A DNA stretch of 64,000 nt from Bacteroidia bacterium (lineage in GTDB: Bacteria; Bacteroidota; Bacteroidia; Flavobacteriales; Schleiferiaceae): contig JAUHWL010000009.1 in the NCBI GenBank assembly GCA_030424545.1, forward strand, positions 1-64,000. Reading direction: 5' to 3'. Of the stretch, positions 33,863 through 43,252 are shown in pieces. Numbering within the stretch: position 1 is the first letter of the stretch; each line of letters starts with the position of its first letter. The notes under the pieces are model-generated. The model was not told where the DNA came from, made no database searches, and was given only the letters and a program-made list of their open reading frames with translations. The position numbers and the translations under genes were made by a program.

Positions 33863-35491
33863 ATGAACCTAAAAAAATCTTGGTTCTTGTTTGCCCTTAT
33901 TATTGGGTTTGCAAGTTCAAGCGTGTACGCACAGAACAAATCAAAAAAACGTCCAAAAAAACCAAACATCATTATGCTTATATCAGACGATACGGGCTGG
34001 GGAGATATTGGTGTTTATGGAGGTGGAGTTGGTAGAGGAATGCCTACACCAAATTTAGACAAGCTTGGTAAAGAAGGCATGCAGTTTTGGTCGTTTTATG
34101 GGCAGCCAAGCTGTACACCAGGAAGAGCGGCTATGCAAACCGGACGTATTCCTAACCGTAGTGGTATGACTACTGTGGCTTTTCAAGGCCAAGGTGGTGG
34201 ATTGCCAGCTGCAGAATACACATTGGCTGACATTTTGAAAAATGCAGGTTACAAAACCTATTTCTCAGGAAAATGGCACTTGGGTGAAGCAGATTACGCC
34301 ATGCCTATTGCACACGGTTATGACAAAATGCAAAATGTAGTATTGTATCACTTAAATGCATACACCTACGCATTCCCATCTTGGAACCCTGATATGGGAC
34401 CTGAAATTTCTAAATTCTTCCAAAAAGTTACTACCGGAATTTTAGAAGGTGAAGCTGGCGGAAAAGCCCGCGAAATATCAAAAGTTACTGAAGAAAACAT
34501 TGCGGAGTTAGACATGATGATGACAGAGAATGTGCTAAAGCAAATGGATGAATATGCTGAAGGAAAAGACCCGTTTTTTATGAGTGTAAACTTTGCGAAA
34601 AACCACCAACCAAACTTACCAAGTAAGCAGTTTAAAGGTAAATCGCCAGCAAAAAGCGATTATGCAGATTGTGTGATGGAAATGGATTACAATGTTGGAC
34701 GTATCATGGATAAGATTCGTGAATTAGGCATTGAAGAAAACACCATTGTTGTTTATACAGTAGACAACGGTGCATGGCAAGATGTACATCCTGATGCTGG
34801 ATACACACCATTTAGAGGTTCTAAAGGAAATGACCGCGAAGGAGGAAGCCGCGTACCTGCATTTGCATGGTGGCCTGGCCAAATTGAAGCGGGTACCGAT
34901 TGCCACGACATTGTAGGTGGACTAGATTTAATGGCCACTTTTGCTAGCTTGGCAGGTGCAGATTTACCTAAAAAAGATAAAGATGGAGAGCCTATGATTT
35001 TTGATAGCTACGACATGAGCAATGTCTTGTTCAATGAAGGTAAACCTTTGCGTAACTCTTGGTTCTATTTTACAGAAAACGAATTAGCCCCTGGTGCTGT
35101 ACGTATTGATAAATGGAAAGCTGTTTTTAACCTTAGAGGAGACAATGGCGCCATGGCCGGTAGTGATATGCCAGGCCAACAACTTGGCTGGAGAGGTGCA
35201 GAAAGTTACGTAGCAACCGTTCCTGCTATTTATGATTTATGGCAAGATCCACAAGAGCGTTATGATTTATTCATGAATAGCTTTACAGAAAAAACCTGGA
35301 CACTAGTTATCTTTAACAAAGCCACACAAGATTTGATGAAGAGCTATGTAGAATACCCACCACGCCCATTACAAAGTGAAGTTTACACCGGACCTATGGG
35401 TATATCTAAATTTAGAACCATAGAAGAAGCTAAAAAAATGCTAAATGAAAAAGGCATTGTAATTCCGGAGCTTAACGGGAATTCTAAATAA
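33863..35491 (+). CDS. Arylsulfatase-type sulfatase, secreted
   Basis: A 542-aa type I sulfatase. Signal peptide MNLKKSWFLFALIIGFASSS. Metal-binding IMLISDDTGWGDIG and the activation motif SCTPGRAAMQTGR, with Cys84 to be converted to formylglycine by a maturase that is not in the window. Later conserved motifs: GKWHLGEADY, FFMSVNFAKNHQPN and VYTVDNGAW. Substrate could be an aryl or sugar sulfate; it is not within a polysaccharide-use locus. A HAD lipoprotein follows. Confidence 0.93.
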   Translation: MNLKKSWFLFALIIGFASSSVYAQNKSKKRPKKPNIIMLISDDTGWGDIGVYGGGVGRGMPTPNLDKLGKEGMQFWSFYGQPSCTPGRAAMQTGRIPNRSGMTTVAFQGQGGGLPAAEYTLADILKNAGYKTYFSGKWHLGEADYAMPIAHGYDKMQNVVLYHLNAYTYAFPSWNPDMGPEISKFFQKVTTGILEGEAGGKAREISKVTEENIAELDMMMTENVLKQMDEYAEGKDPFFMSVNFAKNHQPNLPSKQFKGKSPAKSDYADCVMEMDYNVGRIMDKIRELGIEENTIVVYTVDNGAWQDVHPDAGYTPFRGSKGNDREGGSRVPAFAWWPGQIEAGTDCHDIVGGLDLMATFASLAGADLPKKDKDGEPMIFDSYDMSNVLFNEGKPLRNSWFYFTENELAPGAVRIDKWKAVFNLRGDNGAMAGSDMPGQQLGWRGAESYVATVPAIYDLWQDPQERYDLFMNSFTEKTWTLVIFNKATQDLMKSYVEYPPRPLQSEVYTGPMGISKFRTIEEAKKMLNEKGIVIPELNGNSK

Positions 35492-35503
35492 ACCACTAGA
35501 ATT

Positions 35504-35536
35504 AGGGCAATGAGAAATTCATTGCCCTTTTTTTTG
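35504..35536 (+). terminator. Terminator after the sulfatase gene
   Basis: AGGGCAATGA pairs with TCATTGCCCT over a 5-base loop, followed by eight T. Confidence 0.9.
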
Positions 35537-35563
35537 CTTTACCCAATTATTTTTACATAAAAA

Positions 35564-36610
35564 ATGAAAATCAATTCAATACTTGGCATCGCCTTTTCGG
35601 GATTACTAATTTTTGGTGCTTGTACAAATCAAGCACAAGAAAAAACTGCAGATGTAGAGACAAATCCAGCAGAAAACGCGGTAATTGATCCTCTACCCTC
35701 TTGGAATGATACAGAAACAAAAAAAGCCATTATGGCTTATGTAGACGAGGTTACCACCCAAGGCAACGCCAACTTTATTCCTGTCTCTAACCGCATTGCA
35801 ACATTTGATAATGATGGAACATTATGGTCTGAGAAGCCTTTTTACTTTCAACTTTTCTTTGCCATTGACCGCGTAAAAGCGATGGCGCCAGAACATCCAG
35901 AATGGAAAACCACCGAGCCATTTAAATCTGTGCTTAATGATGATTTAGAAAGCTTAATGGCCCAAGGCACAAAAGCTATACTCACCATGGTTATTGCCAC
36001 CCATGCGGGCATGACAACCGATGAATTTGAAACCTCGGTTACAGATTGGCTTGTCACGGCAGAGCATCCAACAAAAAAGAAGCCGTTTACTGATTTGGTT
36101 TTTCAACCAATGATTGAACTTCTTGAATACCTCAGAGCCCATGATTTTAAAACCTTTATTGTTTCTGGTGGTGGTATAGAATTTATGCGCCCCTGGACAG
36201 AAGGTGTCTACGGCATTCCGAAAGATCAAGTTATTGGTAGCAGCATTAAAACAAAATATGACTACAACAACGGCAACCCCACCATTACACGCTTAGCAGA
36301 AATTGATTTGATTGATGACAAAGCTGGAAAACCCGTAGGAATAAACAGATACATTGGCCAAAAACCCGTTTTTGCTAGTGGTAATTCTGATGGTGATTTA
36401 GAAATGATGCGTTGGTCAGATTCTAATCCACACCTAAATTTCCAACTTTATGTGCATCATACAGATTCTGTGAGAGAATGGGCATACGACAGAAAAACGC
36501 ACATTGGCACTTTTGATAAAGCTCTAGATGAAGCTACCGAAAAAGGTTGGACAATTATAGACATGGCTAAAGATTGGAAAGTGATTTATCCGTTTGAGTT
36601 AAAAAATTAA
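35564..36610 (+). CDS. HAD-superfamily phosphatase, lipoprotein
   Basis: A 348-aa haloacid dehalogenase-fold protein. Lipobox FGAC with Cys20, then an acidic linker. Catalytic motif FDNDGTLW (Asp82 nucleophile, Asp84), motif II FIVSGGG and motif IV FASGNSDGDLEMM. It resembles phosphoserine phosphatase-like HADs found outside the cytoplasm. It follows the sulfatase after a terminator, so it may have its own promoter. Substrate unknown. Confidence 0.85.
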   Translation: MKINSILGIAFSGLLIFGACTNQAQEKTADVETNPAENAVIDPLPSWNDTETKKAIMAYVDEVTTQGNANFIPVSNRIATFDNDGTLWSEKPFYFQLFFAIDRVKAMAPEHPEWKTTEPFKSVLNDDLESLMAQGTKAILTMVIATHAGMTTDEFETSVTDWLVTAEHPTKKKPFTDLVFQPMIELLEYLRAHDFKTFIVSGGGIEFMRPWTEGVYGIPKDQVIGSSIKTKYDYNNGNPTITRLAEIDLIDDKAGKPVGINRYIGQKPVFASGNSDGDLEMMRWSDSNPHLNFQLYVHHTDSVREWAYDRKTHIGTFDKALDEATEKGWTIIDMAKDWKVIYPFELKN

Positions 36611-36620
36611 ATTGCTATAA

Positions 36621-37418
36621 ATGAATAGCCTTGAGAGAATAAAATCTATTCTAAATACCAAAAGTTTAGATACTTCTGTAACAGGCGTACCCACGTTTTC
36701 ACTATCAGCATTAAACCATTTGGCCTATCCAACCTTTAATTTACCAACAGATTTAAGGCTTGGCCATATGGTTGAAAAAGTAGTTGCTGAACTATTAAAA
36801 TCATCAACCAACTATAATGTACTGTACGAAAATGTGCAGATTATAAATGAGAAAAAAACCATAGGCGAAATTGACTTTATTATTGAAGAGGGAGCAACTA
36901 AAAAAGCCATCCATCTAGAATTGGCTTATAAATTTTATCTCTTAGATTTCAATAATTCTTCTGATGCACTTGGCCAATGGATAGGCCCAAACAGAAACGA
37001 TTCTCTTGTAAAAAAGCTAGAAAAATTAAAGCAAAAACAATTTCCATTACTCTATAACGAAAGCGCTATTACAGCGCTTTCTTCTTTAAATACCGCTCAT
37101 GTTTCTCAAGAACTTTGCTTGCTGGTTTCTCTATTTGTACCATACAACAGTAAACACAATCTAGATGATGCGTATAAAAAAGCCGTTGTGGGATATTATA
37201 TAAACTACAATGCATTTTTAGCTCAAAATCACAAGGGCAAAACCTACATCGTGGTACCTAAAAAATATTGGGGTTTAAATCCTAAGCTTGGTGAGACATG
37301 GCAAGAATTTACAGCAATAAAACAAATCGTGGAAACAAGCATTTTAGAAAGACAATCGGTATTGTGTTGGCAAAAGCAAAACAACAATTACACTGCGTTT
37401 TTCATCACCTTTTGGTGA
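36621..37418 (+). CDS. DUF1853 family protein
   Basis: A 265-aa soluble protein of DUF1853. It carries a PD-(D/E)XK-like trace: the long helix with GHMVEKVVAELL, then GEIDFIIEEG and AIHLELAYKFYL. The Asp and Glu are in plausible nuclease positions, but the family's function is not established. It follows the HAD gene by 10 bases. Confidence 0.82.
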   Translation: MNSLERIKSILNTKSLDTSVTGVPTFSLSALNHLAYPTFNLPTDLRLGHMVEKVVAELLKSSTNYNVLYENVQIINEKKTIGEIDFIIEEGATKKAIHLELAYKFYLLDFNNSSDALGQWIGPNRNDSLVKKLEKLKQKQFPLLYNESAITALSSLNTAHVSQELCLLVSLFVPYNSKHNLDDAYKKAVVGYYINYNAFLAQNHKGKTYIVVPKKYWGLNPKLGETWQEFTAIKQIVETSILERQSVLCWQKQNNNYTAFFITFW

Positions 37419-37447
37419 GTTATTACCTCAACACCAAAAAACCAGAG

Positions 37448-38164
37448 TTAAATTAAATTGGTTAAATCATCCACACCAATAACGCGCTCTACAATAAACC
37501 CTTCGCCATGGGTAGCGTAAATGGTGCGGCCGTATTCCCTGGCTCTAGATTCTATGCTTTCTAAAAAAGATTTTGAGGCAATCACGGTTTCGGGTTCCTC
37601 AGATTTTGGATTGTAAAACTGTGAGGCATGCGCCAAAATAGATTCCATTTTAACGTTCATAAAACCTGTGATGTCTACCACAAAATCTGGTTTTAAATCG
37701 TAAAACTGAATGTATTTGTAAAGTACTTTTGGGCGCCACGGTTCTTGCGTTTTGCCATCCAACTCGGTTTTAAATTTAGTAAATCCAGATTTAAAACTGG
37801 CTTGCACCAATAAATCTGAAGCCACACCATGATCTGGATGCCTATCATGCGGAGCGTTAATTAAAATAATTTCGGGTTTGTATTTTCTTATTGATTCTAT
37901 TATCGCAAGCTGACTGCGCTCATCATTGGTTAAAAAGCCATCGCGTAAACATAAATTCTCACGAACCGAGCAACCTAGAATTTCTGCGGCTTTGTGAGCT
38001 TCTTCAGCTCTAATTTCTGGTGTACCTCGTGTACCCATTTCGCCACGGGTTAAATCTATAATGCCAATTTTAGCACCATTATTTTGCTGCTTTGCCAATG
38101 TTCCGCCCGCGCCCAACTCAACATCATCTGGGTGCGCGCCAAAGGCCAATATATCTAATTTCAT
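37448..38164 (-). CDS. bshB1: Bacillithiol biosynthesis deacetylase BshB1
   Basis: Zn-dependent N-deacetylase that converts GlcNAc-malate to GlcN-malate in bacillithiol synthesis. 238 aa from ATG 38164; the upstream extension to 38242 is out of keeping with the family, which begins MKLDILAFGAHPDDVELGAGG. Metal site AHPDD and the conserved PHDRHPDH are present, with GEMGTRG as substrate loop. It is preceded 5 bases upstream by a glutathione-peroxidase-like gene, which makes a thiol-peroxide link likely. Confidence 0.92.
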   Translation of the reverse strand: MKLDILAFGAHPDDVELGAGGTLAKQQNNGAKIGIIDLTRGEMGTRGTPEIRAEEAHKAAEILGCSVRENLCLRDGFLTNDERSQLAIIESIRKYKPEIILINAPHDRHPDHGVASDLLVQASFKSGFTKFKTELDGKTQEPWRPKVLYKYIQFYDLKPDFVVDITGFMNVKMESILAHASQFYNPKSEEPETVIASKSFLESIESRAREYGRTIYATHGEGFIVERVIGVDDLTNLI

Positions 38165-38169
38165 TATTG

Positions 38170-38745
38170 CTATTTTCCTTTGGCAAAAGAAACAATTTTT
38201 TCGTCTAGCGGATTCACGTTCGAACCATACTTGGTTACCCAATTTCCATTTTCGTCAATCAAAAATTTATTGAAGTTCCAAGAAACACTTTCGTCTTCCA
38301 CCCCATTTAAATCTTTTTGTGTAAGCCAACTGTACAATTCATTTATGTCTTCGCCCTTCACACTGCTTTTTTCCATCATCGGGAAAGTTACACCATAATT
38401 TTTCTGGCAAAAGCTGGCAATTTCTTCATTGCTACCAGGTTCTTGTTTTCCAAAATTATTTGCAGGAAAACCTACAATAATAAATTTGTCTCCGCCATAA
38501 GTCTCATAAAGCTTTTGCAAATCTTCATACTGAGAAGTATAGCCACATTTAGATGCTGTGTTTACGATTAAAACGCGTTTGCCTTTTAATGCGGTAAAAT
38601 CAAATTGATCTCCGTTCAGGTCTTTACAACTGTAATCGTAAATACTGCTTAACTTTTTATTTTCAGAAAATTCGGTTTGGCTAGAAAAAGAAAAGGCCGT
38701 TAGTGCAAATGCAACTGCTGTGGTATAAAATACTTTTATCATCAT
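38170..38745 (-). CDS. Glutathione peroxidase-family thiol peroxidase, exported
   Basis: A 191-aa thiol peroxidase. Signal peptide at the N terminus (MMIKVFYTTAVAFALTAFSF), then VNTASKCGYTSQY with the peroxidatic Cys, VGFPANNFGKQEPG and SWNFNKFLID with the conserved Trp and Asn. Like most bacterial members it uses Cys, not selenocysteine. It probably works with thioredoxin or bacillithiol rather than glutathione. It shares a minus-strand operon with bshB1. Confidence 0.9.
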   Translation of the reverse strand: MMIKVFYTTAVAFALTAFSFSSQTEFSENKKLSSIYDYSCKDLNGDQFDFTALKGKRVLIVNTASKCGYTSQYEDLQKLYETYGGDKFIIVGFPANNFGKQEPGSNEEIASFCQKNYGVTFPMMEKSSVKGEDINELYSWLTQKDLNGVEDESVSWNFNKFLIDENGNWVTKYGSNVNPLDEKIVSFAKGK

Positions 38746-38770
38746 TTTACAATTTTAGTTTAAATAACCA

Positions 38771-38802
38771 TTGTTACAAGTAAATGTTTGCATCTATATT
38801 TG
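38771..38802 (+). promoter_or_regulatory. Promoter of the ccm operon
   Basis: TTG at 38771-38773, 21 bases, TATATTTG at 38795-38802. The ccmB ATG is only 4 bases beyond, so the transcript is probably leaderless. Confidence 0.7.
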
Positions 38803-38806
38803 GCCC

Positions 38807-39463
38807 ATGTTAAAAGAGATTGTAGCCTTAATAAAAAAAGATGCATTGTTAGAGTTTAGGCAGCGCTATTCGTTCTTTTCTATCCTCTTGTATGTTGTAG
38901 CTACAGTATATATCTCTTACCTCATTTTTATTAGCATTAATGATGCACGCACATGGAATGCCCTTTTTTGGGTCATCCTTGTTTTTGCTTCTATCAATAC
39001 GGCTGGGCAGAGTTTTGCCAACGAGAGCGGCAACCGATTTTGGTATTACTACCAATTGGCTCGCCCGCAATCTATTATGTTGGCAAAAGTTTTTTACAAC
39101 ACCTTACTTATTTGGACCATAAGCCTGATTACATTTATTATTTATAGTTGGTTTATTGGCAACCCTGTTCAATCACCCTGGCAGTTTTTGTTGGTGGTAT
39201 TGTTGGGATCTTCTAGCTTTTCTGGAATCCTAACAGTAGTGTCTGCCATTGCTGTGCGCACCAACAACAATGCTACGCTAATGGCGGTATTAAGCATACC
39301 GCTTTTGTTACCTGTTATAATAATTGTAGTAAACGCAAGTTTAAGTGCAATGTTCGGTCTTCCGCTAGAAGAAAATTTAACAAATCTTATGTATTTGGCT
39401 GCGTTAAATACTATGGTAATTATACTAGGTTACTTGTTATTTCCCTACATTTGGCGCGAGTAA
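38807..39463 (+). CDS. ccmB: Heme exporter protein CcmB
   Basis: Membrane subunit of the CcmAB transporter used in cytochrome c maturation, 218 aa from ATG 38807 with six membrane segments. The frame can be read from TTG 38771, but that lies on the -33 box. Typical N terminus MLKEIVALIKKDALLEFRQR and FANESGNRFWYYYQLARP, KVFYNTLL. No ccmA is in the window. It leads a ccmBCDEF operon. Confidence 0.92.
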   Translation: MLKEIVALIKKDALLEFRQRYSFFSILLYVVATVYISYLIFISINDARTWNALFWVILVFASINTAGQSFANESGNRFWYYYQLARPQSIMLAKVFYNTLLIWTISLITFIIYSWFIGNPVQSPWQFLLVVLLGSSSFSGILTVVSAIAVRTNNNATLMAVLSIPLLLPVIIIVVNASLSAMFGLPLEENLTNLMYLAALNTMVIILGYLLFPYIWRE

Positions 39464-39480
39464 TTTTGGAGTAAAATAGC

Positions 39481-40170
39481 ATGCAAAAACACTGGTGGAA
39501 AGCACTCTCCGTCCTTTTAATTTCATATAGCATTATTGTAGGTTTTTTGGGCGATGTACCCGCCAGAGACATTCTAAACGAATCAATCAGAAACCTTTAT
39601 TTTCATGTAAGCATGTGGTTTGCCATGATGGCCATGATGATTGTTTCTGTTATTTATAGCGTAAGATATTTGGCCGGATTTTCTAAAACATTTGATACCA
39701 AAGCAAACATCTTTGCAGAGATGGGTTTAATATTCTCATTTCTAGGTCTGGTAACGGGTTCAATTTGGGCCAAATTTACGTGGGGTGCCTTTTGGACAAA
39801 CGACCCTAAATTAAACGGAACGGCCATTACAATATTAATATATCTGGCCTATTTCATCCTTAGAGGCAGCATGGATGACCGCGATAAAAAAGCACGCATT
39901 GCCGCAGTTTATAACATTTTCGCCTTTGTATTAATGGTTGTGTTTATCGGGGTTTTACCGCGTATTACAGATAGCTTACATCCCGGAAACGGTGGCAACC
40001 CTGGTTTTAACCAATATGATATGGATAGTTCTATGCGCATGGTTTTTTATCCAGCAGTTTTAGGCTGGATATTATTTGGTGTTTGGATAAGCAGCATACG
40101 TTTTAAACTAAATACAGCAAACGAAAAAATTGAAGAATGGAAAAACAAAATATTAAATCAATTGCAATAA
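39481..40170 (+). CDS. ccmC: Cytochrome c maturation protein CcmC
   Basis: Loads heme onto CcmE, 229 aa with six membrane segments. The tryptophan-rich WWD-type motif is seen as AKFTWGAFWTNDPKLNGTA. Conserved His residues lie in LYFHVSMW and TDSLHPGN, which ligand heme. The next gene starts inside its 3' end. Confidence 0.93.
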   Translation: MQKHWWKALSVLLISYSIIVGFLGDVPARDILNESIRNLYFHVSMWFAMMAMMIVSVIYSVRYLAGFSKTFDTKANIFAEMGLIFSFLGLVTGSIWAKFTWGAFWTNDPKLNGTAITILIYLAYFILRGSMDDRDKKARIAAVYNIFAFVLMVVFIGVLPRITDSLHPGNGGNPGFNQYDMDSSMRMVFYPAVLGWILFGVWISSIRFKLNTANEKIEEWKNKILNQLQ

Positions 40171-40373
40171 CAATTTTTGCATTTCTTGGTTTATTAAATC
40201 AAACAATTGCACAAAATAGCTCCCCAGAAATGGCGGATGCGATGCGTGCAAATGGTAAGATATACGTTGTTGTTGCCGTGTTGGCCATAATTTTTGTAGG
40301 CATTGTTTTGTATTTGGTTAGCATAGACAGAAAAGCTACCAAACTTGAAAAAGAAATAGAAAAGCTTAAATAA
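40137..40373 (+). CDS. ccmD: CcmD-like small membrane protein
   Basis: A 78-aa protein with an N-terminal hydrophobic segment, a short loop (SPEMADAMRANGKIY), a second membrane segment and a charged tail with KATKLEKEIEKLK. It overlaps ccmC by 34 bases. Position and size match CcmD, which releases holo-CcmE; similarity in sequence is low, as usual. Confidence 0.78.
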   Translation: MEKQNIKSIAITIFAFLGLLNQTIAQNSSPEMADAMRANGKIYVVVAVLAIIFVGIVLYLVSIDRKATKLEKEIEKLK

Positions 40374-40380
40374 AAGCGAA

Positions 40381-40782
40381 ATGAAAAAAACTCACATAGT
40401 ACTAATCATCATCGTTGCTGTGCTAATTGGCGCCATTATGGTGATGTTTAAAGATGCAGGAACTTATGCAGGTTTTGCCCTAGCCGAAAACAACCAAGGC
40501 GAAGAATTTACCGTAATCGGCTATTTAGATAAAGATGCCGAAATGCACTTTAATCCAAAAAAAACACTTTTTAGCTTTACGGCAACAGACAAGCAAGGCA
40601 ACGTAAGTAAAGTATATTATAATCAACCCAAGCCACAAGATTTTGAGCGCAGCGAAGAAATAACCATGAAAGGTTTTGCTACAGATACAGCCTTTATAGC
40701 GCACGAAATACTTATGAAATGCCCAAGCAAATACAACGAGCAAAACGAAATGGCTGGCAATAGCGATTCTTACACAGAATAA
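40381..40782 (+). CDS. ccmE: Cytochrome c maturation protein CcmE, CXXXY type
   Basis: Periplasmic heme chaperone, 133 aa: one N-terminal membrane anchor and an OB-fold domain (VIGYLDKDAEMHF, FTATDKQGNVSKVYYN). The covalent heme site, HXXXY in E. coli, reads KCPSKYN here, Cys114 and Tyr118. Cys replaces the His, as in the archaeal and some sulfate-reducer CcmE proteins. So heme would be bound through a Cys. Confidence 0.9.
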   Translation: MKKTHIVLIIIVAVLIGAIMVMFKDAGTYAGFALAENNQGEEFTVIGYLDKDAEMHFNPKKTLFSFTATDKQGNVSKVYYNQPKPQDFERSEEITMKGFATDTAFIAHEILMKCPSKYNEQNEMAGNSDSYTE

Positions 40783-40800
40783 GCGAATCAACACACTTTT

Positions 40801-43239
40801 ATGGAATATATAGGCGAGCACATTTGGGCTGGAGAATTGGGTAGAATTGCTGTTGCTGCGGCATTAACATCAGCATTATTAAGCGTTTTTGCATTTTGGC
40901 AAGCAGAAAAAAAACCAGAATGGAAACCCCTAGGTAGAATAGCATTCGTTGTGCATGCCGTTTCTGTTTTTACCATAGTTGGCACATTGTTTTTTATGAT
41001 GGCCAATCATTATTTTGAGTACGATTATGTATGGAAACATACCAGCTTAGACTTACCTCCACGCTACTTATTCTCTGCTTTTTGGGAAGGGCAAGAGGGT
41101 AGCTTTTTGCTCTGGATGTTTTGGCATGCCGTACTTGGTTTAATCTTACTCTTTACAACAAAAAAATGGACGGGTCCTGTCATCGGCACCATTGCAGCCG
41201 TACAAGCATTTTTATCAAGCATGGTGCTAGGCGTTTATGTTTTTGGTGCAAAAATTGGTATGAGTCCGTTTATTTTGGTGCGCGAAATGCCCGAAAACAT
41301 TGGCCTACCCTGGACAGAATTTGCTGATTACCTCACAAAATTCCCGAGTTTTTTAGATGGCTCTGGGTTAAACCCATTGCTTCAAAACTATTGGATGACC
41401 ATACATCCGCCTACATTATTTTTAGGTTTTGCTAGTACCATTGTGCCTTTTGCATTTGCCATAGGTGCCTTGCTAAGAAAAGATTACAAAGGTTGGATAA
41501 AACCTGCCTTGCCTTGGGCATTCTTTTCTGTAATGATTTTAGGTACCGGAATTTTAATGGGCGGTGCCTGGGCTTACGAAGCGTTAAGCTTTGGTGGATT
41601 CTGGGCTTGGGATCCTGTAGAAAATTCGTCTTTGGTACCATGGTTAACCATGATTGCCGGAGCACATTTAATTCTTATTCAGAAAAACCGAGGGGGTGTA
41701 TTACCATCTTCTTTCTTCTTATCAATTCTTTCTTTTTTATTGGTACTCTACTCTACCTTCTTAACACGCAGTGGTGTTTTAGGAGATAGCAGCGTACATG
41801 CCTTTGTAGATTTAGGTTTAAGTGGACAATTGCTTATTTACCTTTTATTCTTTGTGATTTTTGCTTTTGGCCTACTTATTTTCAGATACAAAAAAATTCC
41901 AAAGCCCAAGAAAGAAGAAGCTATGAATAGCCGCGAGTTTTGGCTTTTTGTTGGTTCTATGGTTTTTCTTTTATCGTCTTTACAAATTACCATAAGCACC
42001 AGTATGCCGGTGTTTAATCAACTATTTGGTCCAGAAGGCGTATGGCCTTTGTATGAGGCTAATAAAAACATTGCCAACCCGATAGAGCATTTTAACTCTT
42101 TCCAAATTCCGTTTGCTATAATTATTACGGCCTTGGTTGCTATTGGGCAATATTTAACCTATCGTAGTACCAACACAAAAGCTTTCTATAAAAAGATTAT
42201 GGCAAGCTCAGCGCTATCGGTAGTAGTTTCCATAATTATTGCACTAGTCTTTGATTTTACAAACCCCATTTATATACTATTAATATTTACCAGCAGTTTT
42301 GCCATTATTGGTAATGCAGATTATTGGTTAAGAGTAGGTAAAGGCAATATAAAACTTGCTGGCTCATCTATAGCCCATATAGGTTTTGGCTTGGTCATTT
42401 TAGGAGCTTTAATCTCAAACGGAAGCAAAAACATCATCAGCCAAAACAGTTCTTTTATTCACGAAGAGTTTCCTGCAAATGAAAATCTTTTGATAGAAGA
42501 AAACGACACTGTGCAAATGGGCGAATACTGGGTTACCTATACCGGAGAGCGCTTTGGAACAGGACATGAAAGCCACTACAATTATTACGGATTAGAGTTT
42601 TACAAAGAGAATGAGCAGTTGGCCTTAGTACATGAGTTTACGCTTAACCCATCCATACAGAAAAATGAACGCATGGGTAATGTGCCAGAACCTGATACTC
42701 GTCATTTTTTATCGAGCGATATTTATACCCATGTAACGTATGCTGATATGCGTACGCCAGAAGAAATTAAAAGCGAATGGCAAGATGAAATCGAATTTGC
42801 GCTAGAAAAAGGAGAGCAAAAATTAATTTATGATAACATTATGGTTTCGCTTGATAGTGTGATGGCTGATGCACGCCAAAACGAAGACGGAACTTTTGCT
42901 TTTATAGCACTTGCTGCGCAATTAAGCATTACGGGCATAGCAGATTCTATTGTGCATGTTACACCTTTGTATGTAGTGCAGAATAATGAAGCCTCTACCA
43001 TGGATGCCGAATTATTGGAGTATGGACTTAAATTTCAATTAAGCGGAATAGACCAACAAAGCAATAAACCTTTGCTAAAAGCATGGAGGCAAAAAAAGGA
43101 AGAACAGCCATTTATTCTTATTCAAGCCATAATTTTCCCCATGATTAACCTGCTTTGGGCGGGATGTATTTTAATGGCCATTGGAACCGTAATAGCCATT
43201 TGGCAACGTGTAAAAGGAAAAAAGACTTCAAAAATTTAA
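40801..43239 (+). CDS. ccmF: Heme lyase subunit CcmF
   Basis: An 812-aa multi-pass protein (about 14 segments) that, with CcmH, attaches heme to apocytochrome c. WWD domain GFWAWDPVENSSLVPWL, conserved HPPTLFLGF and RSGVLGDSSVHAF with heme His residues; a large periplasmic loop near the C terminus. Longer than E. coli CcmF (about 650 aa), typical for Bacteroidota. Last ccm gene here; the next gene starts almost at once. Confidence 0.93.
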   Translation: MEYIGEHIWAGELGRIAVAAALTSALLSVFAFWQAEKKPEWKPLGRIAFVVHAVSVFTIVGTLFFMMANHYFEYDYVWKHTSLDLPPRYLFSAFWEGQEGSFLLWMFWHAVLGLILLFTTKKWTGPVIGTIAAVQAFLSSMVLGVYVFGAKIGMSPFILVREMPENIGLPWTEFADYLTKFPSFLDGSGLNPLLQNYWMTIHPPTLFLGFASTIVPFAFAIGALLRKDYKGWIKPALPWAFFSVMILGTGILMGGAWAYEALSFGGFWAWDPVENSSLVPWLTMIAGAHLILIQKNRGGVLPSSFFLSILSFLLVLYSTFLTRSGVLGDSSVHAFVDLGLSGQLLIYLLFFVIFAFGLLIFRYKKIPKPKKEEAMNSREFWLFVGSMVFLLSSLQITISTSMPVFNQLFGPEGVWPLYEANKNIANPIEHFNSFQIPFAIIITALVAIGQYLTYRSTNTKAFYKKIMASSALSVVVSIIIALVFDFTNPIYILLIFTSSFAIIGNADYWLRVGKGNIKLAGSSIAHIGFGLVILGALISNGSKNIISQNSSFIHEEFPANENLLIEENDTVQMGEYWVTYTGERFGTGHESHYNYYGLEFYKENEQLALVHEFTLNPSIQKNERMGNVPEPDTRHFLSSDIYTHVTYADMRTPEEIKSEWQDEIEFALEKGEQKLIYDNIMVSLDSVMADARQNEDGTFAFIALAAQLSITGIADSIVHVTPLYVVQNNEASTMDAELLEYGLKFQLSGIDQQSNKPLLKAWRQKKEEQPFILIQAIIFPMINLLWAGCILMAIGTVIAIWQRVKGKKTSKI

Positions 43240-43252
43240 AGCCCTGGCCGCC

